64,000 nucleotides of DNA from Brumimicrobium salinarum. GTDB lineage: Bacteria; Bacteroidota; Bacteroidia; Flavobacteriales_D; Crocinitomicaceae. Location of the stretch: NCBI RefSeq assembly GCF_002844555.1, contig NZ_PJNI01000015.1:1-64000 (forward strand), read 5' to 3'. Below are positions 55,598-63,233 of this stretch, in pieces. Each line of letters begins with the position of its first letter. The first letter of the stretch is position 1. Under the pieces are notes generated by a model. The model was not told where the DNA came from and made no database searches. It saw only the letters and a list, made by a program, of their open reading frames with translations. Position numbers and translations under genes: made by a program.

Positions 55598-56016
55598 ATG
55601 CTTAAATTTTACGTTCGCAAAGAATCAGATTTGATTGCAGTTAGCACCAAGATACTTGAAAAAAAGGAGATCATACCGTTTTCGCTTTTAAGGGAGATAT
55701 GGGTTCGGGTAAAACCACTTTTATTTCTTATCTTGCTAAAGCAATGGGAATTGAAGACGATGTGAGTTCTCCAACATACGGTTACGTGAATGAATATCAG
55801 AGTCCGTTTTATGGAACAGTATTTCACTTTGATTTATATAGAATTGAACAGGAAGAGGAGGCGTATGACATTGGTATAGAGGAGTATATTTATGGAGATG
55901 AAATTGTTTTTATAGAATGGGCTGAAAATATTCAGAACCTTTTGCCCGAAGATTGCGTATGGATAAATATTACAAAAATTGATCAAGATGATCGTGAGAT
56001 TGAAGTAGAGCTATGA
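55598..56016 (+). CDS. tsaE: tRNA t6A synthesis ATPase TsaE (frameshifted at a poly-A run)
   Basis: TsaE is the P-loop ATPase of the t6A37 tRNA modification complex with TsaB and TsaD, normally essential. The N-terminal part from ATG 55598 reads MLKFYVRKESDLIAVSTKIL, then the frame breaks in a seven-A run (55659-55665). The -1 frame continues KKGDHTVFAFKGDMGSGKTT, the expected Walker A context, then SSPTYGYVNEY, HFDLYRI and FIEWAENI. With eight A the protein is a continuous TsaE of about 139 residues. The site GA-A-AAA-AAG is a classic slippery heptamer. Its stop overlaps the ald start (ATGA). Confidence 0.85.
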
Positions 56017-57233
56017 AAACAGATCCAGAAATAATGAAAAGCCTAATGAAGGAAGGCCGTTTACTTCCACAAGAGGAAATGCTTGAAATTGCCCGTAAAA
56101 AAGGGAGCTTAAAAATTGGCGTACCTAAAGAAAATACCTACCAAGAAAGACGCGTTGCTTTAGTTCCAGAAGCAGTTTCTTTACTCGTTGCCAACGGTCA
56201 TGAAATTCTTATTGAAACCAAGGCAGGTGAAAATGCAAGCTTTTCAGATCAAGCCTATTCTGAGGCAGGAGCAGAAATTGTTTACGATCGGAAAGCAGTT
56301 TTTCAGTGTGATATTGTATTTAAAGTTTCTCCGCCAATAGAAGAAGAGGTTGAAATGATGAAAGTTGGTCAAACTTTAATTTCAGCTCTACAGATCAACT
56401 TGCAGCCCGAGATGATCTTGCAAAAGATGAAAGAAAAAAAGATTACTGCAATTGCATGGGATTACATGCGCGATAATGACGGTCACTTTCCTGTTGTTAG
56501 TGCTATGGGAGAAATTGCAGGAAACACCTCTATTCATATTGCAGCAGAGCTTTTAAATGCTTTTAAGAACGGTAAAGGGGTAATGTTGGGTGGAATCGCT
56601 GGAGTTCAACCTACAGAGGTAGTAATTTTGGGTGCGGGAACTGTAGGTGAGTTTGCAGCAAGATCAGCTCTTGGATTAGGATGTTCAGTAAAGGTGTTTG
56701 ATAATTCTTTGGGGAAGTTGAGACGATTACAGACAGGAGTTGGAAATCGTATTTACACTTCTATTATTCAGCCAAAGGTATTGAGCAAAGCACTGATGAG
56801 AGCAGATGTTGTAATTGGTGCAATACGCTCTTCTTTTGGTAAAACGCCATGTGTTGTTTCAAGTGAAATGGTTAGCAATATGAAGGAGGGCGCAATTATT
56901 ATTGATGTTAGTATTGATCAAGGTGGATGCTTTGAAACTTCAGAAATAACCAATCACAAATCACCAACCTTTGATAAATATGGGGTTACTCATTTTTGTG
57001 TACCTAACATTGCATCTCGTGTTTCGAGAACAGCATCTTTTGCTATATCAAATATCTTCGCTCCAGTGTTGATTGAAATGGGAGAGAAAGGAGGAAGTAA
57101 GGGGCTGATTAAACATAATTATGGCTTTAGAAGCGGTGTTTATATGTATAACGGAACATTAACAAGTGAAGTGCTCGGTAAAATTTTTGATTTGGATTAT
57201 AAAGAAATTGAACTTTTATTGATGGGGATGTAA
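56013..57233 (+). CDS. ald: Alanine dehydrogenase / NAD(P) transhydrogenase family
   Basis: A 406-residue alanine dehydrogenase-type enzyme that converts pyruvate, ammonia and NADH to alanine. GVPKENTYQERRVALVPEAV (Arg/Lys substrate residues), the Rossmann motif ILGAGTVGEFAAR (about 205-217), IIDVSIDQGGCFETS and FCVPNIASRVSRTAS are family marks. It carries a 30-residue N-terminal extension relative to classical Ald, as in Bacteroidota. Start ATG 56013 overlaps the tsaE stop by four bases, so it is translationally coupled to the frameshifted tsaE. Confidence 0.92.
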   Translation: MKTDPEIMKSLMKEGRLLPQEEMLEIARKKGSLKIGVPKENTYQERRVALVPEAVSLLVANGHEILIETKAGENASFSDQAYSEAGAEIVYDRKAVFQCDIVFKVSPPIEEEVEMMKVGQTLISALQINLQPEMILQKMKEKKITAIAWDYMRDNDGHFPVVSAMGEIAGNTSIHIAAELLNAFKNGKGVMLGGIAGVQPTEVVILGAGTVGEFAARSALGLGCSVKVFDNSLGKLRRLQTGVGNRIYTSIIQPKVLSKALMRADVVIGAIRSSFGKTPCVVSSEMVSNMKEGAIIIDVSIDQGGCFETSEITNHKSPTFDKYGVTHFCVPNIASRVSRTASFAISNIFAPVLIEMGEKGGSKGLIKHNYGFRSGVYMYNGTLTSEVLGKIFDLDYKEIELLLMGM

Positions 57234-57242
57234 CTTAACTCC

Positions 57243-57250
57243 TATTTTTG
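57243..57250 (+). promoter_or_regulatory. -7 element of the 57263 gene
   Basis: TATTTTTG, 12 bases before ATG 57263. The TTG at 57248 that begins the longer ORF falls inside the box and is therefore an unlikely start. Confidence 0.5.
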
Positions 57251-57262
57251 TGCTTTAATATT

Positions 57263-57964
57263 ATGGCTATGCAAGGAATTTGGAGAAGGTTTAGGTATTA
57301 TTTAATTGGCTTCCTGATTGGAACAGTTTTCGTGAGTATTTTATTTAAAGACAGAGGGTGTTCATGGACGCCAACAAACCGTGTAAAAAACTCAATTCAA
57401 GATAAAATTATTGTGTTCCCAGAGAATCAATTAAAGAAATTGGAGCAATTAGGAATAAATAAATCTAATATTTATAAATTTCTTGTACATGGTGATGTAG
57501 ATTTCTCTAATAGCTTAAAAGATCGTTTTCCCAAAGTGTATATTATCGAAGAAAATGATTCCATAAACAAAAAACTGCAATTCTCGCTTTATGAAGATAG
57601 TTTTATAAGCATTGTTCATGTGCTTGATCAAGAAGAATCTCCGCAACGTTATGAGCAATTAGAAGGTTTTGGCGTAATGGCTCGTCTGCCGAAGGATTCA
57701 GCTTTAGTTTTTATAGATAAATCTAATTATACTCAATGTAAAGCACGAGGTCTAGCATCATCAGAGCAAGGAGATATTATCACTGCCATGAAGGAAACAG
57801 GAAAAGTTGATTTTTCAAATAGTAATTTAATGCTTACAAAGGCAACGCAACGGATTCAATTTTTACAAAACGACACCTTAACTGTCAATGCAGAAACAAT
57901 CTGGCTTGAATCTCGCATAACCTTTAAAGACTTCTATTGGGATTATGAATTAGACTGTGAATAA
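57263..57964 (+). CDS. Single-pass membrane protein of unknown function (DUF4258-like)
   Basis: A 233-residue protein starting MAMQGIWRRFRYYLIGFLIG. One N-terminal transmembrane helix (about 9-28) is followed by KDRGCSWTPTNRVKNSIQDK and two similar segments, one around NIYKFLVHGDVDFSNSL and one around ITAMKETGKVDFSNSNLM, which look like an internal duplication of a DUF4258-type fold. No catalytic motif. Located between ald (same strand) and the convergent DUF1684 gene. Confidence 0.7.
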   Translation: MAMQGIWRRFRYYLIGFLIGTVFVSILFKDRGCSWTPTNRVKNSIQDKIIVFPENQLKKLEQLGINKSNIYKFLVHGDVDFSNSLKDRFPKVYIIEENDSINKKLQFSLYEDSFISIVHVLDQEESPQRYEQLEGFGVMARLPKDSALVFIDKSNYTQCKARGLASSEQGDIITAMKETGKVDFSNSNLMLTKATQRIQFLQNDTLTVNAETIWLESRITFKDFYWDYELDCE

Positions 57965-57976
57965 AGATAAAATGAT

Positions 57977-58570
57977 TTAGTTTGGATTCTTAACTCCTGC
58001 ATTTATCTTTACATCAATATGGTTTTCCTCGGGTGTGATTGGGCAAGAATACCTGTATGAGTAAACACAATATGGATTATACGCTTTGTTGAAATCAACG
58101 CGAACATGTTTTACCCCATTTTCAATTTCTAAATCTAAATACCGACCTCCACCATAGGTTACTTCTGGCGCATTGGCATCTTTAAAAGGAACGAAAACAA
58201 GGTTTTTATAATCGTCTCCAAAAAGGCCTAGGTTTTTGTAAACGGCTAATTTGAACTTTTCTTTGTTCCGCTTAAAATGTAAGTAACCAATGCGTTTGTA
58301 TTTGGGAGTTCTGCCTGTAGTTGTGGGCATTCCAAATGTTTTTCCTTTCTTCTTTTTAAATTTAGCGGTCAAAACCCATGTGGAATCTATTGGGAAGTAA
58401 TTTAGTTTGTTAATTTTTTTCTGTTCATCCGTGTTAAGAATTGAATCAGTATGAAGTAATTTTTGTTCAAAATCTGACCTTTCTTTTTTTATTTCATCAA
58501 GGTAATTATCTTGAGCAAAAAAGGAACCTATTGGAATTAAAACTGCAAGAAATAGTGTTTTTATATTCAT
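57977..58570 (-). CDS. DUF1684 family secreted protein
   Basis: A 197-residue protein with signal peptide (cleavage near SFFAQ) and a DUF1684 domain: the Tyr/Gly-rich GGGRYLDLEI, DFNKAYNPYCVYSYRYSCPI and PEENHIDVKINAGVK are typical of its C-terminal half. Function of the family is unknown; it occurs in many Bacteroidota and other phyla. Monocistronic and convergent with the preceding gene. Confidence 0.9.
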   Translation of the reverse strand: MNIKTLFLAVLIPIGSFFAQDNYLDEIKKERSDFEQKLLHTDSILNTDEQKKINKLNYFPIDSTWVLTAKFKKKKGKTFGMPTTTGRTPKYKRIGYLHFKRNKEKFKLAVYKNLGLFGDDYKNLVFVPFKDANAPEVTYGGGRYLDLEIENGVKHVRVDFNKAYNPYCVYSYRYSCPITPEENHIDVKINAGVKNPN

Positions 58571-58635
58571 AATTATTTATTATTATGTGAATAACATAGT
58601 TCGTTACGGCATTTCAAAAGTTTTCAAACCTAAAG

Positions 58636-59298
58636 TTAATTTCTAGCACCAAAAATAGTACTTCCAATTCTCACCATATTGCTACCTTCTTCAATGGCTA
58701 TTTTATAATCGCCACTCATCCCCATAGATATAATGGAAAAATCGTCTTTAAATTTAAAGAAATGACTTCTAAAAACCTCAAAATAATTATTTAAAGTTCG
58801 AAATTCGTCTCTAACTTTTTCCTTGTTTTCTGTAAAGGTTGCCATTCCCATAACGCCTTTTACATTAATATTTTGTAATTCTACAAATTCATTGCTTTCA
58901 AACATTTCTTTTGCTTCTTCAAATGAAAAACCGAATTTGCTATCCTCTTGAGCAATATGAAATTGAATAAGAACATCAATTGTACGTCCTTCGTTTTTAG
59001 CTCTTTTATTAATTTCGATTAACAGTTTGAAGCTGTCTACACCATGAATTAAGCTTACGAAAGGGGCAATATACTTCACTTTTTTTCTTTGCAAATGACC
59101 AATCATGTGCCATTGAATATCTTTTGGAAGTGAGGCTTGTTTATCGACCAATTCTTGAACTCTATTTTCTCCAAAAATACGTTGACCTACTTTGTAAGCT
59201 GCCAATATATCTTCATTAGGTTTAGTCTTTGAAACAGCTACTAACTCAACATCTTCAGGTAATTCATTCTTTATCTTGGTTAAATTCTCTTTAATCAT
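58636..59298 (-). CDS. YggS-family PLP homeostasis protein
   Basis: A 220-residue PLP-binding TIM-barrel protein (YggS/PROSC). VAVSKTKP carries the PLP Lys, GENRVQELVDK, WHMIGHLQRKK and ISMGMSGDYKIAIEEGSNMV are signatures. The family maintains PLP homeostasis and has no known enzymatic activity. The start overlaps the DUF1015 stop by four bases, so the pair is translationally coupled. Confidence 0.94.
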   Translation of the reverse strand: MIKENLTKIKNELPEDVELVAVSKTKPNEDILAAYKVGQRIFGENRVQELVDKQASLPKDIQWHMIGHLQRKKVKYIAPFVSLIHGVDSFKLLIEINKRAKNEGRTIDVLIQFHIAQEDSKFGFSFEEAKEMFESNEFVELQNINVKGVMGMATFTENKEKVRDEFRTLNNYFEVFRSHFFKFKDDFSIISMGMSGDYKIAIEEGSNMVRIGSTIFGARN

Positions 59299-60539
59299 TC
59301 GTTTATTTTATAAATGGTTAATCCACTGCGCATTTTTGGTTCAATCCATGTTGATTTTGGTGGCATTATTGCATTTTCATCAGCAACAGCCTTAAGTTGT
59401 TCCATGGTTACAGGATAGAGCAAAAATCCAACTTCATTTTTTCCTGAATTCACCGAATGTTCGATATTGAGTATTTCATTTTCTCCACTTAAAAAAGAAA
59501 CATTAGGGTCAGTTGTTAAGTCATGAACTCCTAAAATTGGGGATAAAATGTAACGTGTTAAAATTTCAGCATCAATACTAGAAACAGCGTCAAGTTTAGT
59601 GTGCTTTTCAATATCTAAACGCAATCTATACCACGACCTGTCAACAAACATGTGAATATCATGCAATTGCACTGGAGGATAAGGTCTGTCTAAGGCTTTA
59701 ATAGAGAAATGTTTTTTAGTTAAGGAAAGTAACGTCTCTTTAGAATGTCCGTTTAAAGACTTACATAAACGATTAAAAGGTAATATGTTCAAGCGTTCTT
59801 CATCGATGAAAAAGCTTAAAAAAGAATTGTAGTTCTTGTGTTCATCATAATTTCCACGACCTGATATTAAATCCTTTAGTCGAACAGAGGATGCGGATCT
59901 GTGATGTCCATCTGCAATATAGCAAGTATCAATTTCTTCATAAGCTGCTTGAATGTTTTCCACCTCAGTCGCATTAGCAATCCACATTTCATGTGTTATT
60001 TGGTCTGTTGTTGTAAATTCATATTCAGCACGCTTCTCAACGATTTTAGCTAGAATTTTGTCTAGTTGATCACTTTTTTTATGACTTAATAAAACCGGTT
60101 CAGCATTCATACCTACTACATCCAAGTATTTTGTAAACATTTCTTCTCTTGATGCTAACGTGGCCTCGTGTTTTTTAATTTGATTATTTTTATATTCTTG
60201 TACACTCGCTCCGCCAATTACACCAAGATAAGTGTGGTTTGGAGTGGTCTGACGATAAACATACAATGATTCTTCTTCATCTTGAGCAAGAATACCACGT
60301 TCAATAAATTCTTCGTACTTGCTTTTTACTTTTAAAAAACGTTCTTCTGAATTGGGCGCAGTGCGTGTTTCATCATTTTCAAAAAATTCTGGATGAATAA
60401 TGTGTATAAAGGTGTATGGATTAGATTCTAACTTTGCTTCAAGAATTGAGTTTTTATATGCAGCAACTGCTCTAGAGGCTACTAATTGTGCCTTACTTCT
60501 AACAGGCCGTATAGCTTTAAAAGCTTTAATTTTTGTCAT
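59295..60539 (-). CDS. DUF1015 family protein
   Basis: A 414-residue cytoplasmic protein of the DUF1015 family: FKAIRPVRSKAQLVASRAVA at the start, IADGHHRSASSVRL in the middle and a C-terminal MPPKSTWIEPKMRSGL. The conserved DGHHR motif suggests an active site, but the family reaction is unresolved; in Firmicutes relatives occur next to D-3-phosphoglycerate dehydrogenase, and a link to serine metabolism has been proposed. Operon partner is yggS downstream. Divergent from rimO. Confidence 0.9.
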   Translation of the reverse strand: MTKIKAFKAIRPVRSKAQLVASRAVAAYKNSILEAKLESNPYTFIHIIHPEFFENDETRTAPNSEERFLKVKSKYEEFIERGILAQDEEESLYVYRQTTPNHTYLGVIGGASVQEYKNNQIKKHEATLASREEMFTKYLDVVGMNAEPVLLSHKKSDQLDKILAKIVEKRAEYEFTTTDQITHEMWIANATEVENIQAAYEEIDTCYIADGHHRSASSVRLKDLISGRGNYDEHKNYNSFLSFFIDEERLNILPFNRLCKSLNGHSKETLLSLTKKHFSIKALDRPYPPVQLHDIHMFVDRSWYRLRLDIEKHTKLDAVSSIDAEILTRYILSPILGVHDLTTDPNVSFLSGENEILNIEHSVNSGKNEVGFLLYPVTMEQLKAVADENAIMPPKSTWIEPKMRSGLTIYKINE

Positions 60540-60678
60540 CGTCTTTATATTTCATTTTATTGTATAGTAAGCAGCTTTTACAAAGATATAAATTTGTTTG
60601 ATACCGAATACGCACAATCATTTTCTATTGATTTTAATACTTTTTTATAGAGAGTGCATGAAAATCTTATTTAAGCTG

Positions 60679-60686
60679 TAACTTTG
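60679..60686 (+). promoter_or_regulatory. -7 element of rimO
   Basis: TAACTTTG ends four bases before ATG 60691. It covers the TTG (60684) of the longest ORF, so that TTG is not the start. Confidence 0.5.
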
Positions 60687-60690
60687 CATC

Positions 60691-62003
60691 ATGAAGACGA
60701 AAACATTGAAAAAAATAAGGTAAATGTTGTTACCTTAGGATGTTCAAAGAATATTTTTGACTCAGAAGTATTAATGGCTCAACTGAAAGCCAATAAGTTT
60801 GAGGTAGAGCATGAAGCAAAGCAAGATGATTCTGAAATTGTAATCATTAACACATGTGGCTTTATTGATAATGCCAAACAAGAATCAATTGACACCATAT
60901 TGCGTTTTGCAGATGCAAAAAAGGAAGGACAAGTAGATAAAGTTTACGTTACGGGGTGTCTCTCTCAACGATATAAAGATGATTTAGAAAAGGAAATACC
61001 AGAAGTAGATGCATATTTCGGAACACGTGAATTGCCGAGAATGCTCAAAACATTAAAGGCAGATTATAAACATGAATTGGTAGGGGAGCGGTTATTAACT
61101 ACTCCTTCGCACTTTGCTTATTTTAAAATTGCTGAAGGTTGTGATCGACCGTGTTCTTTTTGTGCGATTCCTATAATGCGTGGTGGACATAAATCTACTC
61201 CGATTGAGGATTTGGTGAAACAAGCAGAGAGTCTTGCTGCTAAAGGCGTTAAAGAGTTGATGTTGATAGCCCAAGATTTAACTTATTACGGTTTGGACTT
61301 GTACAAGAAACGCGCTTTAGCTGAATTAGTAGATCGATTAGCAGATGTTGAGGGAATCGAATGGATTAAATTACACTATGCTTTTCCAACAGGTTTTCCT
61401 ATGGATGTTTTAGATGTAATGAAAAACAGAAGTAATGTTTGTAATTATTTGGATATGCCATTACAGCACGGTTCTACTCGAATGCTAAAAGCAATGCGAA
61501 GAGGAACGACGCGTGAAAAAACAGAAAGACTGATAGAAGAAATTAGAAACAAAGTTCCTGATATTGCAATCCGAACAACATTAATCGCAGGATATCCTGG
61601 AGAAACAGAGGAAGATTTTCAAGAAATGTATGATTGGGTAGAACGTTCTCGCTTTGAAAGGTTAGGGATTTTTACTTATTCCCATGAAGAAAATACACAT
61701 GCTTACAATTTTGAAGATGATGTTCCTGCTGAACTTAAGAAAGAAAGAGCGGATACAATCATGGAATTACAATCTGGAATCAGTTATGATTTGAATCAAA
61801 AACATATAGGTCAAGTAAGAAAAGTCTTATTTGATAGAGCGGAAGGAGATTATTTTATCGGAAGAACTGAGTTTGATTCTCCTGAAGTGGATAATGAAGT
61901 TTTAATTAAAGCGGCAGACAATTATGTAAGAATAGGCGATTTCGCACCGATTTATATTACTTCAGCAGACCATTACGATTTGTATGGTAAATTGGCAGAT
62001 TGA
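60691..62003 (+). CDS. rimO: Ribosomal protein S12 methylthiotransferase RimO (frameshift near the start)
   Basis: A radical-SAM enzyme that methylthiolates S12 Asp. Domains: UPF0004 (about 10-125; GCSKN, NTCGFID and TGCLSQR give three Fe-S Cys), radical SAM with CDRPCSFC (C-x3-C-x2-C), and a C-terminal TRAM domain. The best start is ATG 60691 (MKTKTLKK), which goes out of frame at a seven-A run (60709-60715). With eight A it reads MKTKTLKKNKVNVVTLGCSK, the usual Flavobacteria RimO start. The alternative TTG 60684 stays in frame without a shift but overlaps the promoter. Normally follows ftsY; here it does not. Confidence 0.93.
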
Positions 62004-62036
62004 AGTTCTAAGTGCTAAGAACTAAATTTAAATCAT

Positions 62037-62068
62037 AAAAAAATGGACTACTTGTTAGTCCATTTTTC
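62037..62068. terminator. Bidirectional terminator
   Basis: AAAAATGGACTA pairs with TAGTCCATTTTT around CTTGT. It ends rimO and the convergent gene at 62048, whose stop codon lies inside the stem. Confidence 0.85.
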
Positions 62069-62449
62069 AATATACTTATCAACGTAAGCGGATATAATCT
62101 CGGTTAAATACGGTTTATTATTACTATACAATCGATCAACAAATGATCTAGCAATAATTCGCCAATCTAAACCATTACTTTTTTCTACTGAACCTTTCAA
62201 TAATTGATAAGAAACTTTTTCATATAGAAAGTCTAAGGATAGGTTTATTAAATACTTTTGTAAATCAAATTTACCTGTAAATTCATGACCAAAATTTTTA
62301 CCTAACTCTTCTTCAAAATAACCATATAGGTTGGCAGGAGAAAGGTATGACTTTATATTTGTCTCCAAACTTAAACGCCTCAGGGCAATTTCCTTTTCAA
62401 TTCGTTCTTCTTCTAATAATAAATCTTTGTAACTTTCTATTTTACTCAT
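62048..62449 (-). CDS. Small helical protein of the YtxH/holin-like operon
   Basis: A 133-residue soluble, strongly helical protein (starts MSKIESYKDLLLEEERIEKE) with no membrane segment. No family recognised. The start overlaps the stop of the preceding membrane protein gene by eight bases, so both are coupled. In Bacteroidota such genes often sit third in a stress-type operon with YtxH and a phage-holin-family protein. Confidence 0.7.
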   Translation of the reverse strand: MSKIESYKDLLLEEERIEKEIALRRLSLETNIKSYLSPANLYGYFEEELGKNFGHEFTGKFDLQKYLINLSLDFLYEKVSYQLLKGSVEKSNGLDWRIIARSFVDRLYSNNKPYLTEIISAYVDKYIEKWTNK

Positions 62450-62786
62450 GATCCTTTGTCATTATTCGGGTGAAAAAATTAAGAAGTGCTTGCAGGGTTT
62501 GTCTGTTGAATATTCGCATGAGCAAAATCGCCAGAAATGGAATTGCACCAACTATTAAAAAGCCCAAAGGATATGATTCTAATAAACTTCCTAAATAAAG
62601 CGCCAAAGCAAAACCAAAAAAGGAAATGCCCATTTTCAGTAAAATTGTGTTTAATAAGTTATACGAAACTTTTGTAAAAACACTTGCTGTTTTTTTTATT
62701 CCTCGAACTTTGATTAATTCGAAGTATGAGTTTGCTAATTCCTTAGCATCATCAATTCCTTTTTTGGTTGTATTACGCTCTCTCAT
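62442..62786 (-). CDS. Phage-holin-family-like membrane protein
   Basis: A 114-residue protein with two transmembrane helices (about 50-72 and 75-92) and a charged start (KKGIDDAKELANSYFELIKVRG) that looks like an amphipathic helix. This is the layout of the DUF1469/holin-like family that accompanies YtxH proteins. It is a membrane or stress protein, not evidence of a prophage. Middle gene of the trio. Confidence 0.75.
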   Translation of the reverse strand: MRERNTTKKGIDDAKELANSYFELIKVRGIKKTASVFTKVSYNLLNTILLKMGISFFGFALALYLGSLLESYPLGFLIVGAIPFLAILLMRIFNRQTLQALLNFFTRIMTKDHE

Positions 62787-62818
62787 TCTTTCTTTAAGGT
62801 GTTGAATTTAATAGGTGG

Positions 62819-63043
62819 TTATGATTTATTAGTCGCTTTTTTAAGCAATTCATCACCTTTGTCAACGATTGCGTCTTTTGCATTTCCAAGTGCGTTTATC
62901 GTTGCATCTTTGGCGTCTCCCACCTTATCAGAAATCATTCCTCGTGTTTCTTTACCACTTTGGGGTGCAAATAATAATGCTACTCCTGCTCCAACTGTTG
63001 CTCCTGCTAATGCTGCTAATACTACTTTCGATGTGTCATTCAT
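62819..63043 (-). CDS. YtxH domain protein
   Basis: A 74-residue YtxH-type protein: transmembrane helix (about 7-26) ending in the signature ALLFAPQSGKETR, then an amphipathic helix of repeated Asp/Ala/Lys (DKVGDAKDATINALGNAKDA). Related proteins are general-stress proteins. First gene of the three-gene operon; 32 bases to the next gene. Confidence 0.9.
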   Translation of the reverse strand: MNDTSKVVLAALAGATVGAGVALLFAPQSGKETRGMISDKVGDAKDATINALGNAKDAIVDKGDELLKKATNKS

Positions 63044-63233
63044 AATTTTAAATAATTTTTATTGTTAATAATTCGTTTTCACCAATATACTGATAATTCT
63101 CGCTTTAGCATAATTTAGAGTCTTAAAAAAGATTAAAATTTAGTATTACTGCCAAAATTGATACAGCCTCAAAATCGTTTTGTTAGAATGGATATAAATC
63201 ATATTATATACTTGACACATCTCAGGTATAGAT

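Noticed and set aside
62442-62786. Prophage holin
   Set aside because: Next to YtxH and without lysin or other phage genes; the holin-like family here is a stress or membrane protein.
63205-63225. TTGACA-like sequence as a sigma-70 promoter
   Set aside because: No matching -10 and no plus-strand gene follows; Bacteroidota use a different consensus.
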